Shown: one piece after another, positions 15,341-24,214 of the stretch
Position numbering within the stretch: the stretch's first letter is position 1
Layout of the letters: every line of letters begins with the position of its first letter
IMG/VR virus record: IMGVR_UViG_3300006310_000998
Span: 1-36,645 of that record
Strand: one strand, 5' to 3'
Source of the DNA: a virus
Length of the DNA stretch: 36,645 nt
Made by a program: the position numbers and the translations under genes
The notes under the pieces: model-generated
What the model saw: the letters and a program-made list of their open reading frames with translations, nothing else
Told to the model about the DNA's origin: nothing
Database searches by the model: none

Positions 15341-18106
15341 ATGGCAAATAGAATACCACTTATAGTCGATGTACTAGACGACAATAAAATTAAGGAATTA
15401 CCAGTAGGTGATAACCTTGATTTAGGTGGCGCTGGGGTCACTAATGCTGGAACTATTAATGCGACAGACATTAGAATTAATAATGTTTCATTTAATAATC
15501 CATTCAGTGGTGACTATAATGACCTAACAAATAAACCTCAAATTCCTGAGGTACCAACGGCTTTAAGTGCATTTGCAAATGACGTTGGATATCTATCAGC
15601 AGGAATTACAACAGATGCAATTACTGAAGGTACAGAAAATTTATACTTTTCAAATGCTAGAGCTGATGCACGTATACAAGCGGCAAGCCTTTCAAGTTTA
15701 GCTAATGTTGCCACAGTTTTACCATCAGATGATGGTAAAGTTGTTTACTACGATCATTCAACAACATCATTTAAATTTACAAATGTAGTTACTGAACTTG
15801 ATACTCTTAATACAGTTTTAGGAAGAGGCAATACTTCAGCTTTTGATATTAAAACAACAGGTAAAGTTTTCTTTGCTAATAAATTTGATACAGAAGCAGA
15901 ATTGTTTGCTGTAGATCCAAGCATATATCATGGAATGTTTGCTCATGTTCATGCAACAGGCAAAGCCTATTTTGCACATGACACACAATGGTTTGCGTTA
16001 GTAAAAGAAGGCGACGGCTTAACAGCATTAAATGTTGCCGCTGACGATTCAACAATAAGAACAGTTAGTACTGGAGAATCAATTAAGTTTGTAGGTGGAA
16101 CTGGTATTTCAACTGCTAGTGATACAGAAGGTAACATAACATTTAATGTTGGGAACTTAGGTGACCTAGTAGATGTTGGAACAGCAGGAGCAACTAATGG
16201 ACAAGCACTAGTATTTGATTTAGGTGCTAGTACTTGGGGACCAGGTACAGTTGCAAGTAGCATAAACAATATTGACGATTTAGGTGACGTTGATACAACT
16301 ACTACAACTCCAGTTGATGATTACGTTTTAAGTTTTAAAAATTCAACATCAAAATGGGAACCAAGAGCATTAAACAATGTTGATGCGGCAACTGTTACTA
16401 CAGTAGCTAACGCAACAGCGGCGACACAATTTGTAACTTTTGTTTCTTTAAGCGATAGTAATGGTCAAGACTTAAGAACAGATGCTTCTATAACTTATAA
16501 TCCAAGTACAAATGTTCTTGGTGCAACAACTGTTACAGCAACTACAATTAATACAGATGCTTTTAATGTATCAGGTAGTATTGCAAATGGTGTAAATGAA
16601 GTACAATTTGCTGGTAATATTAAACTAGCAAGTGCTAAAGAAGTTAGATACTATGATGGTAATAATACTAACTTTATGGCGTTTAGATCACCAACCGCTG
16701 TAACATTAAACAAGACATTTATTTTACCCGATGGTGATGGTACTGTAAACCAAGTATTAACAACTGACGGGGCTGAAACTTTAAGTTGGTCAACTCCGTC
16801 AGGAACAGGTGAATTAAACGAAGATTCATTCAAAACAATATCAGTAGCAGGTCAATCAGATGTAGTAGCAGACACTACAACAGATACATTAACCTTTGTT
16901 GCTGGTGCTAATATGACAATTACTACAAGTGGTGATGCAATTACATTTGTTGCCTCAGGCGGCGGTGGAGGTGGAACACCAGGCGGTGCTGATACACAAG
17001 TACAATTTAATGATTCAGGTTCATTTGGGGGCGACGCAGGATTAATATATAACGATGCTACTGATACACTAACAACTGTTAATATAATTGCCGACTCTAT
17101 TTCAGCAGATTCTATAACAAGCTCTGGTGCAGGTATACCAACTATAACTTCAGCAAGTAATTTAATACTTGATGCGGCTAATGCCGTTGTAATACAACAA
17201 GCACCTTTACGTCTTGGTAGCTTTGACACGGCAGGTGTAGCAGGACTTACTGGACAAGCAGGCGATTTAATTTATAATAGTTCAACAAGTAAATTAATAT
17301 TCTCAGATGGTACAAATTGGTTAGAAACTGTTGGAGATGATCAAGTAACAATAGCAAAACTTAATTTAATATCTACTGTAAGTGAACCAAGTTTAGAAGC
17401 TAAAGGAACAGCAGGAGTAACAGATGGTTATATTCAATTAAACTGTGATCAAAACACACATGGTATTAAACTTAAAGCTCCACCACATTCAGCAGGAGCA
17501 AGTTATACATTAACATTTCCAGATGATGATGGAGATGCAGATCAAGTATTAAAAACAGACGGTACTGGTAATTTAGATTGGGTTGATCAGTCCGGCGGTG
17601 GCGGTGGTGGTTGGACAGAAATTGAATCTGATACTCCTACCACCCAGACGTTAACATGGTCAACTCTAAATCTTGCCGCGTATAGTGTTGTGCGACTAGA
17701 AATGGAAGATGTTGTCAGGAGCGCCAATACCAGAACTGAGTTATCAATAAGCAATGACGGGTTTTCAAGTATAGATACTTGGGCTCAACACGGTATGAAT
17801 TCATTTGACAATTCAGGAACATTTGTTGCAGACGGGAACTCGACTCTGACAGGCGGGAACGGAGAATACGTTGTTTTAACTCCTCATAATATTTGGGCAT
17901 CTCCATTAAGATGGAGCGGCTATATAGATTTTAGAGTAAACGGAAACGCAGTGGTGATGACTGGACAAGGAATTTCAACCGATGATGGTCCTTGTACAGT
18001 TCTGTGGTCAGGAATGTGTGCGGTCGCGACTTTCACTGATCTAAAATTGCATTGTTTTAACGGTACTTTTAGTTCCGGGACTTTCAGATTATTAGGTATG
18101 GCATAA
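15341..18106 (+). CDS. Tail-fibre protein with glycine-hinged tip (921 residues)
   Basis: The N-terminus (ANRIPLIVDVLDDNKIKELP) differs from the shared docking module of the neighbouring fibres and resembles another fibre start, with LPVGDNLDLGGAGVTNAGTI. Middle parts hold NLYFSNARADARI, an EDSFKTISVAGQSDVVAD module, a first Gly run near residues 540-545, and TQVQFNDSGSFGGDAGLIYND, a common fibre repeat. A second Gly run (near 752-757) precedes a C-terminal tip of about 165 residues starting WTEIESDTPTTQ. The tip-coding DNA uses more GC-rich codons than the shaft. The tip probably binds the receptor; this is inferred from position and modularity. Confidence 0.8.
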   Translation: MANRIPLIVDVLDDNKIKELPVGDNLDLGGAGVTNAGTINATDIRINNVSFNNPFSGDYNDLTNKPQIPEVPTALSAFANDVGYLSAGITTDAITEGTENLYFSNARADARIQAASLSSLANVATVLPSDDGKVVYYDHSTTSFKFTNVVTELDTLNTVLGRGNTSAFDIKTTGKVFFANKFDTEAELFAVDPSIYHGMFAHVHATGKAYFAHDTQWFALVKEGDGLTALNVAADDSTIRTVSTGESIKFVGGTGISTASDTEGNITFNVGNLGDLVDVGTAGATNGQALVFDLGASTWGPGTVASSINNIDDLGDVDTTTTTPVDDYVLSFKNSTSKWEPRALNNVDAATVTTVANATAATQFVTFVSLSDSNGQDLRTDASITYNPSTNVLGATTVTATTINTDAFNVSGSIANGVNEVQFAGNIKLASAKEVRYYDGNNTNFMAFRSPTAVTLNKTFILPDGDGTVNQVLTTDGAETLSWSTPSGTGELNEDSFKTISVAGQSDVVADTTTDTLTFVAGANMTITTSGDAITFVASGGGGGGTPGGADTQVQFNDSGSFGGDAGLIYNDATDTLTTVNIIADSISADSITSSGAGIPTITSASNLILDAANAVVIQQAPLRLGSFDTAGVAGLTGQAGDLIYNSSTSKLIFSDGTNWLETVGDDQVTIAKLNLISTVSEPSLEAKGTAGVTDGYIQLNCDQNTHGIKLKAPPHSAGASYTLTFPDDDGDADQVLKTDGTGNLDWVDQSGGGGGGWTEIESDTPTTQTLTWSTLNLAAYSVVRLEMEDVVRSANTRTELSISNDGFSSIDTWAQHGMNSFDNSGTFVADGNSTLTGGNGEYVVLTPHNIWASPLRWSGYIDFRVNGNAVVMTGQGISTDDGPCTVLWSGMCAVATFTDLKLHCFNGTFSSGTFRLLGMA

Positions 18107-18109
18107 GAT

Positions 18110-18361
18110 ATGGCAAATGAAAAGAAAATGGTAAATGGTGTAGTAATTGAGTTGACTGGTGAAGAACAAGCTACTCTAAATACTTCACGTGCAGAAGAAC
18201 AAGCTAGGATTGATGCAAATGCTTGGAAAGTTGCTAGAATGGCTGGCTACGGAAGTATAGGCGATCAATTAGATATGCAGTATAAAGACCTACTTGATGA
18301 TACTACTACTTGGAAAGATCATATAGCTAAGGTCAAGAGTGATAATCCAAAGTCTGAATAG
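18110..18361 (+). CDS. Small protein, possible tail assembly chaperone
   Basis: This 83-residue acidic-basic soluble protein follows the 921-residue fibre by three bases. Its second half reads ARMAGYGSIGDQLDMQYKDL then TTTWKDHIAKVK. This pattern (GSIGDQLDMxYxDxxxxTxxWxxHIxxVK) recurs in small proteins encoded after phage fibre genes, where several act as fibre or tail assembly chaperones. No membrane segment or signal is present. The chaperone role is inference from size and place. It ends nine bases before the first subtilisin-like gene. Confidence 0.55.
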   Translation: MANEKKMVNGVVIELTGEEQATLNTSRAEEQARIDANAWKVARMAGYGSIGDQLDMQYKDLLDDTTTWKDHIAKVKSDNPKSE

Positions 18362-18369
18362 GAGAAGCT

Positions 18370-19899
18370 ATGAGTGAAAAACATTATGTTGTTTCTTTAC
18401 ACAAAGGCTTCAACAAAGAAGAGGTCATTAACGCTCTTAATCGAGATACTACATTAGACGCTACTGTTAATAGTGATATAATTCCTGATAGACAAGTACA
18501 AAACGTAAACACTAGACCTTCTAGTAAACGTATTTTTGAAATAGCCCTTACAGACGAAGAAGCAATAAAACTTAAAAACGATCCTAGAGTTGGAGATGTT
18601 AATATTCCACTAGTATGGAGTGATGACTGGTTAGACTATACACAACCAGCTCCTGAAGGTGGGAATGGTTGGATGAGAAACTCTACTTCAACAACAAGAG
18701 GCAATTGGGGATTATTAAGACAAAGTAATACAGCAAGTGCTTGGGGATTAAATGTTGGTAGTGATCTTACAGCTGGTACAACTTATGATTATCATTTAGA
18801 TGGTACTGGTGTTGATTATGTTCATCAAGAAGGTAATTTTAGATATACACACGAACAATGGCAAGATAGAAACGGTACTAGTCGTTTAGTTGAGCTCCAA
18901 TGGAATACACTTCCTAATATGGGAGGTCTTCCAGTTCAAGATTATTCTGATGCTTCTTCAAGTTATCATGCAACCCATTGTTGTGGGACGGCTGTAGGAA
19001 AAGATTATGGCTGGGCTAAAAACTCTGCCATTTATTGTTTGGATACTGGTTTAGTAAGTCAAGATGCTTGGTTTGATGCAATTAAAGAATTTCATAAAGC
19101 TAAAACTGTTGATCCTGTTACAGGATTTAAGAGACCAACAGTAGTTGGAGCAAGTTGGGGTTATAAAGCATACTTTACTAGCATAACAGATATTCTATTT
19201 AGAGGTGTTAGTCAAGGAAGTGTTAAAAGTGCTGACTACGGAATGATTGGTGATGCTATTAGTAGATTTAATGCAAATCTTTATCAACTTAATGTTGAAG
19301 TTGAAGAAATGCAAGACGAAGGTATACATTATATTAAGAGTGCAGGCAATCAATATCAAAAACTTTGCTATGACGGAGATATAGATTATGACAATTATAT
19401 TACAAGAAGTATTGCTACAGGACCAATAGCGGCAGGCAACCCTGTATATTACAACAGAGGTGCAGGCAATATAGGACCTGACACTATTGTAGTTGGTAAC
19501 TTAGATAGTGCGTTATATAATAATGCTGAAGCGACGGCAACAGATAGTGATAAAGGTCCTAGAGTTGATATATGGGCGGCAGGTACAAATATTATGAGTG
19601 CTGATAACGTTAACGATACAAGCGTATTAAACCTTAGCGGAACATCAATGGCTACACCACAAGTTTCTGGAATGAGTTGTTTAATACTACAATTAAATCC
19701 AGGGTGGTCACCTGCACAATTACGCAAGTGGTGGCAAGATAATGCAGTTCTAAATTTAATGAATCAAGGATCAACAGATGAAGGAACACCTTCTACCTTT
19801 TTTGCAAATAACAGAAGTTTATTTAATGGTACTAATAGAATAGCTTATTTTCCATATGCCATTGATAAAGCATTAACAACAACTGTAGGGATATCTTAA
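18370..19899 (+). CDS. Subtilisin-like protein with altered catalytic Asp, likely structural
   Basis: The 509-residue protein has an N-terminal region of about 80 residues resembling an inhibitor I9-like prodomain (HYVVSLHKGF...FEIALTDEEAIKL). An S8 fold follows. The Ser motif is intact (SGTSMATPQVSG), the oxyanion Asn is present in SAGNQ, and the His motif is HATHCCG instead of HGTHVAG. Where the next paralogue has VIQDDGV, this protein has VHQEGN, so the catalytic Asp position reads Glu154. It may be inactive or weakly active. There is no signal peptide, so a virion or intracellular location is more likely than secretion. AGGAG precedes the ATG, and the stop overlaps the next start (TAATG), giving tight coupling to the paralogue. 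Confidence 0.8.
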   Translation: MSEKHYVVSLHKGFNKEEVINALNRDTTLDATVNSDIIPDRQVQNVNTRPSSKRIFEIALTDEEAIKLKNDPRVGDVNIPLVWSDDWLDYTQPAPEGGNGWMRNSTSTTRGNWGLLRQSNTASAWGLNVGSDLTAGTTYDYHLDGTGVDYVHQEGNFRYTHEQWQDRNGTSRLVELQWNTLPNMGGLPVQDYSDASSSYHATHCCGTAVGKDYGWAKNSAIYCLDTGLVSQDAWFDAIKEFHKAKTVDPVTGFKRPTVVGASWGYKAYFTSITDILFRGVSQGSVKSADYGMIGDAISRFNANLYQLNVEVEEMQDEGIHYIKSAGNQYQKLCYDGDIDYDNYITRSIATGPIAAGNPVYYNRGAGNIGPDTIVVGNLDSALYNNAEATATDSDKGPRVDIWAAGTNIMSADNVNDTSVLNLSGTSMATPQVSGMSCLILQLNPGWSPAQLRKWWQDNAVLNLMNQGSTDEGTPSTFFANNRSLFNGTNRIAYFPYAIDKALTTTVGIS

Positions 19900-21524
19900 T
19901 GGCTGATGAAAAAGAATATCTAGTTATTAGTAAAAAAGGTATTGACATTGCCGAAATAGAACACGACTTAGAAAGAGATACTTCTACTGACGATTCTGTT
20001 AGTACGAATGTTCCAACTAGAACTGTTGATGTAGTTTATGCTAAAAAAGCCAATGACAGAATTACTCACTATCTGTTAAATGATGCTGAAGCGGCAGAGT
20101 TATCAAAAGATTCAAGAATACACGCGGTACAGACTAAACCTCACCCAGACGCGGCACAAAAATATGAAACACAAACTGGTCAATTTGATAGATCAACTAC
20201 TAACGGCCAAGATGCAGTTAATTGGGGATTAAAAAGACACATTCTCGCAGAATACGATTCTGCGGCGGCGTCTAATACATATACAGGAGATTATACTTAT
20301 TCGTTAGATGGTACAGGTGTTGACGTTGTTATACAAGACGATGGTGTTGATCCTACAGGACATCCTGAATGGGAAGATGCAAATGGTCAAACAAGATTTG
20401 AACAATTCGACTGGAATACAATTATTGAAGGCTCGATGCCAGCAACCCATTATACTAATCAATCTTCAGAAGATAACGCAGGAGAACACGGAAGTCACGT
20501 TGCAGGTATTGTCGCAGGCAAAACTTACGGCTGGGCTAAAAATGCAAAAATTTATTCAGTAAGAAAATTTGGCGGGACCTCCGGTATGAATGAAGATGAC
20601 ATCTGGGATTGTATAAGACTTTGGCATAACGCTAAAACTGTTGATGCTAACACAGGATTTAAACGTCCTACAATTGTAAATCAAAGTTGGGGCTATAGTT
20701 GGTATTATAGTAACGCTAGTTTTGCCGACATACAAACTCTTTTTTACAAAGGTGTAGATCAAAGTATTGCAGTACAAGAATGGAGTAGTGCTAACTTCTT
20801 AGCATTTGGTTGTCCTAACAATAGACATCCAATGGTATATACAGCGGCAGATGTTGAACAAGAACAGTTAACAGATGCAGGAGTAATTTGTTGCAGAGCC
20901 GCAGGTAATGGATACCATCCTAGTGCAGGTGAAAATGCTCCATACTATAGTGGAATTTATGACAGCTACTATACAATGAATGAAACATGGGGTACAGTAG
21001 TTCCGGCTGGTCAGCCTATATATTATAATCGACCTAGTTCACCACATAGCGAAGATAGTATTTTTGTAGCAAACTTAGAACAGGGCTTATTTGGTACTGA
21101 AGAATATATAAGACAAGATAGTGAACGTGGACCACGAATTGATATAATAGCGGGCGGCGATGATATTACAAGTGCTACAAGTCAAGTAAGCGGCTATAGT
21201 TCAAAGCAATTATATCCGGGAAGTGCAACTCACTATATTGCACGAATAGGTGGCACATCAATGGCATCTCCACAAATTTGTGGAATAGGTGCATTATGGT
21301 TACAAATGAATCCAGGTGGAACGGCGCAACAATTTAAAGATTTCCTTTATAAAACTGGAAAATCTGGTTCATATGATACTGGAACAGCTGAAGATTTTAA
21401 TGCTTCTAACGCCATTCCAAGACGATATGGAGCACCAGATAGAATATTACATTGGCCATATTCTAGTCCTACCCCATGGGGTTGGAAAGGTAGTAGTGGA
21501 AGTAGTACTGCTGGAATAGAATAA
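19899..21524 (+). CDS. Subtilisin-like serine protease (S8), likely virion associated
   Basis: The 541-residue protein is a paralogue of the preceding one but keeps a complete catalytic set: Asp147 in GVDVVIQDDGV, His197 in EHGSHVAG, oxyanion Asn in AAGNGYH and Ser in GGTSMASPQICG. The first 80 residues again look like an I9-type prodomain (EYLVISKKGI...HYLLNDAEAAEL). The C-terminus ends in a Gly/Ser-rich tail (GWKGSSGSSTAG). Subtilases cleave proteins with broad specificity. Without a secretion signal and inside a fibre gene block, it could mature fibres or digest host surface protein during entry; both are inference. Confidence 0.85.
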   Translation: MADEKEYLVISKKGIDIAEIEHDLERDTSTDDSVSTNVPTRTVDVVYAKKANDRITHYLLNDAEAAELSKDSRIHAVQTKPHPDAAQKYETQTGQFDRSTTNGQDAVNWGLKRHILAEYDSAAASNTYTGDYTYSLDGTGVDVVIQDDGVDPTGHPEWEDANGQTRFEQFDWNTIIEGSMPATHYTNQSSEDNAGEHGSHVAGIVAGKTYGWAKNAKIYSVRKFGGTSGMNEDDIWDCIRLWHNAKTVDANTGFKRPTIVNQSWGYSWYYSNASFADIQTLFYKGVDQSIAVQEWSSANFLAFGCPNNRHPMVYTAADVEQEQLTDAGVICCRAAGNGYHPSAGENAPYYSGIYDSYYTMNETWGTVVPAGQPIYYNRPSSPHSEDSIFVANLEQGLFGTEEYIRQDSERGPRIDIIAGGDDITSATSQVSGYSSKQLYPGSATHYIARIGGTSMASPQICGIGALWLQMNPGGTAQQFKDFLYKTGKSGSYDTGTAEDFNASNAIPRRYGAPDRILHWPYSSPTPWGWKGSSGSSTAGIE

Positions 21525-21527
21525 ATA
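21520..21527 (+). promoter_or_regulatory. Late promoter core AATAAATA
   Basis: AATAAATAC overlaps the stop of the protease gene and lies 18 bases before the ATG at 21546, with GAGAG as ribosome-binding site. Confidence 0.55.
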
Positions 21528-21545
21528 CATAAGAAGAGAGATAAA

Positions 21546-22250
21546 ATGGCATTACAGAATATTAACATAGGAACACTAGCAAACGACGGCACAGGTGATG
21601 ATCTACGTGAAGCGTTTATTAAAGTTAATCAAAACTTTGAGGATTTAGATCTACGATCTCCGGAATCAACTACTGCAAGTAATTTAGGCAACGTTGGTGA
21701 AGGAGTTTTTTACCAAAAAGCTGGTTCTGATTTACAATTTAAAAAATTAGTATCTGGGGCTAATGTTACATTAACAGCTTCAACTAATGGAATTACAGTT
21801 AATGCCTTAGGCGGATTACAACAACTAAATGTTGTATCTGATTCCGGATCTAAGCAGTTAGTTGACGGTGATACATTAAATATATTTGGAGGAACAGGTG
21901 CTGATACAAGTATTAGTGGTAATGTTCTAACAGTTAATACAACTACTGAACTGTCAACTGATATTACTCCAGTATTAGGTGGAAATTTAGATGCAAACGG
22001 AAACAATCTTATTAATGGCGGCACATTAACAGCAAGTACTTTTCAAGGTACTTTTCAAGGAGATTTAGCTGGATTAGTACACGGAATAGACATTAGATTA
22101 ATTGCTCCTAATACAGCTGGTTTTAACTTTGGTTCATTTAATTTAGTAGTAACAAGTGTTATTGATTGGTTAATTGCAATTTCTGAAATAGACTTTGGTA
22201 GTTTCTTTGTGCCAGACGAAAAAGATTTTGATGCAGGAACAATAACGTAA
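21546..22250 (+). CDS. Short tail-fibre-like structural protein
   Basis: The 234-residue protein opens with QNINIGTLANDGTGDDLREAF.KVNQNFEDL, the same module found at the start of the 3021- and 1117-residue fibres. A short beta-rich shaft follows, with SGANVTLTASTNGITV, TELSTDITPVLGGNLDANGN and TLTASTFQGTFQGDLAG. The last 60 residues (GFNFGSFNLVVTSVIDWLIAISEIDFGSFFVPD) match a conserved C-terminal stretch of marine T4-like phage structural proteins as far as I recall. It probably sits at the baseplate or fibre base. A late promoter motif lies just upstream, and the YHYH gene follows 10 bases later. Confidence 0.7.
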   Translation: MALQNINIGTLANDGTGDDLREAFIKVNQNFEDLDLRSPESTTASNLGNVGEGVFYQKAGSDLQFKKLVSGANVTLTASTNGITVNALGGLQQLNVVSDSGSKQLVDGDTLNIFGGTGADTSISGNVLTVNTTTELSTDITPVLGGNLDANGNNLINGGTLTASTFQGTFQGDLAGLVHGIDIRLIAPNTAGFNFGSFNLVVTSVIDWLIAISEIDFGSFFVPDEKDFDAGTIT

Positions 22251-22260
22251 GGAAATAGAT

Positions 22261-23139
22261 ATGGCTACATTAACAATTACATCAAATGGTTTACCTAATC
22301 CGGCGGCGTTTGGAAATGCGTTCGGAAATAATGATTTTACACCAAACGTAAATACTGCAACTGCACAATCTTATAATTATTCTATTATATATCGTGGAGG
22401 CGAAAATACTATTAATGCACAGGTAACAATTCCTTTAACACCAATAGGAATTATGTCTAATGGTGTTGTATTTTTTAATCCTTCAGTAGGTCCTACAACT
22501 GTTCCACCAGGACTAGATCCAGTTACAGATGCACCTGGTGATGGTTTTGAATATAATGCAGTACAATTTAGAACAAACTTTGGTGGTGACGACGCAGGTG
22601 GTTGGCCAGAAATTAACGGACAATATCATTATATGTCTGGAATGTTTATGTTTCTTCCAACAGGCTCAGCAGAAACGGGAGCATCATGGGGTGCTACAAT
22701 GCTAACAAATTCAACCCCAACACCAACTTATTACACAGGAACTAATTACAATAGTGATCAGTTTAGACATCCAGATGGTCACAGTAAGATACTTGGATAT
22801 TGTTTCGATGGATATCCTATTTACGGACCTTATTCATATACAGATGCTAATGCAGAATTAGGAACCGCAGTTACTAGAATGACTTCATCATACCAATACT
22901 ACACAACAGAACCTTCAGGACGTGGTTACACTTACGGTGAAAAATCTGCTGGTACATTTATTAATGATCATGAATACCAAGTAGGTACTGGTCACTTAGA
23001 TGTATACAACGGTAGATATAATAAAACTCCTGATTATCCAAACGGCACATGGGCATATTACTTAACAGTAGATTCAAACCTCCAACCTGTTTATCCGTAC
23101 GTAGTTGGTAACTCAACTAAACAACAACGAAGCGTTTAA
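22261..23139 (+). CDS. YHYH domain structural protein
   Basis: The 292-residue protein has the hallmarks of the YHYH family: QYHYM at residues 121-125 (the fourth motif residue is Met, not His) and CFDGYPIYGPY at 181-191. A His-containing HPDGHSKILGY stretch leads into the second motif. The family is found in marine bacteria and phages with no settled biochemical role; in phages it is usually near tail or fibre genes. No signal peptide is seen. AAGGAAA precedes the ATG, and the gene is likely cotranscribed with the short fibre gene. The SbmA/BacA-like gene follows after 12 bases. Confidence 0.75.
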   Translation: MATLTITSNGLPNPAAFGNAFGNNDFTPNVNTATAQSYNYSIIYRGGENTINAQVTIPLTPIGIMSNGVVFFNPSVGPTTVPPGLDPVTDAPGDGFEYNAVQFRTNFGGDDAGGWPEINGQYHYMSGMFMFLPTGSAETGASWGATMLTNSTPTPTYYTGTNYNSDQFRHPDGHSKILGYCFDGYPIYGPYSYTDANAELGTAVTRMTSSYQYYTTEPSGRGYTYGEKSAGTFINDHEYQVGTGHLDVYNGRYNKTPDYPNGTWAYYLTVDSNLQPVYPYVVGNSTKQQRSV

Positions 23140-23151
23140 CGTTTTAAAATA

Positions 23152-24177
23152 ATGATAGGCGCTTTTTACAAAAGTCGAAAATGGGCTTTGTGGGCGTGGG
23201 GCGGTGGTTCCATATTAGCAATATCATTATGGATTCAAGTACAGATTACCGTTGGTATCAATAAATGGTACGGCGGCTTTTATAACTTATTACAAACAGC
23301 TGGCGAATATAAAGATAAAGCTGACATAGGTACAGCATTATTCTACGACAAATTAGTAAGCATCGCTTACTTAAAGGACGGCTTTGAAGGAGAACCTTCA
23401 TTCGCTGTACTGGCATTTCCGTATGTAATACTCGCAGTTGCTACAGGATGGTTTACCCGTTTATACGGATTGCGTTGGCGTGAAGCAATTACATTTGATT
23501 ACATTCCACGATGGCGTAATGTTAAAACTGAAATAGAAGGTGCTAGTCAGCGTATTCAAGAAGACTGTAATAGATTTGCTCGTATTGTTGAAAATTTAGG
23601 ATTACAAGTTGTACGAGCTCTAATGACGTTAGTAGCTTTTATTCCTGTATTATGGGCATTAAGTGATGCAGTTACAATTCCATTCTTTAGCGATATTGAA
23701 GGTTCGTTAGTATGGACAGCTCTAGTTGTATCATTAGGCGGCATTGTTATTTCATGGTTTGTTGGTTGGAAACTTCCAGGACTAGAATATAATAATCAAA
23801 AAGTAGAAGCCGCATTTAGAAAGGATTTAGTATTAGGTGAAGACGATAAAGCCAATTACGCACAACCGGAAACGTTATGGAGTCTATTCACTGGTATACG
23901 CTTTAACTATCACAGACTTTATATGCATTATGGCTACTTTGACACTTGGCGTATTACTTACGATCAATTTATGATTATTGTACCATACTTAATTGTTGGC
24001 CCTAGTTTATTTACAGGTGCTGTACTATTAGGTGTAGTGGTACAAGTATCAAATGCTTTCCAGAAGGTTCATGGAGGCTTTGCTTTATTCTTAGAAAACT
24101 GGACCACAATCACAGAGCTTCGCAGTATATGGAAGCGTCTACATGAGTTCGAACGTAACTTGACCAAGTATGCATAA
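23152..24177 (+). CDS. SbmA/BacA-like peptide transporter, N-terminally short
   Basis: The 341-residue membrane protein aligns from memory with E. coli SbmA and rhizobial BacA over nearly its whole length: YGGFYNLLQTA (40-50), IEGASQRIQED (128-138), KLPGLEYNNQKVEAAFRKDL (207-226), GEDD (229-232), FTGIRFNYHRLYMHYGYF (246-263) and WTTITELRSIWKRLHEFE (317-334). SbmA/BacA proteins are dimeric proton-driven inner-membrane importers of peptides and related compounds such as microcins, bleomycin and PR-rich peptides. The known proteins are about 400-420 residues; here the N-terminal 60-70 residues and first membrane segments are absent. The ribosome-binding site is weak. Lying among tail genes suggests late expression. 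Phage carriage is unusual in my knowledge. Confidence 0.85.
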   Translation: MIGAFYKSRKWALWAWGGGSILAISLWIQVQITVGINKWYGGFYNLLQTAGEYKDKADIGTALFYDKLVSIAYLKDGFEGEPSFAVLAFPYVILAVATGWFTRLYGLRWREAITFDYIPRWRNVKTEIEGASQRIQEDCNRFARIVENLGLQVVRALMTLVAFIPVLWALSDAVTIPFFSDIEGSLVWTALVVSLGGIVISWFVGWKLPGLEYNNQKVEAAFRKDLVLGEDDKANYAQPETLWSLFTGIRFNYHRLYMHYGYFDTWRITYDQFMIIVPYLIVGPSLFTGAVLLGVVVQVSNAFQKVHGGFALFLENWTTITELRSIWKRLHEFERNLTKYA

Positions 24178-24182
24178 TATCC

Positions 24183-24190
24183 GATAAATA
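24183..24190 (+). promoter_or_regulatory. Late promoter core GATAAATA
   Basis: GATAAATAC just after the transporter stop, with AGGA at 24201-24204 before ATG 24215. The flanking bases match the copies at 2527, 27723 and 29090. Confidence 0.65.
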
Positions 24191-24214
24191 CTGTAAGTAT
24201 AGGATACAAAGCAT

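Noticed and set aside
21473-21484. ACCCCATGGGGT palindrome near the end of the second protease gene, considered as a terminator or protein site
   Set aside because: It has no loop for a hairpin, no T tract, and is explained by the coding of a Pro-Trp-Gly stretch.
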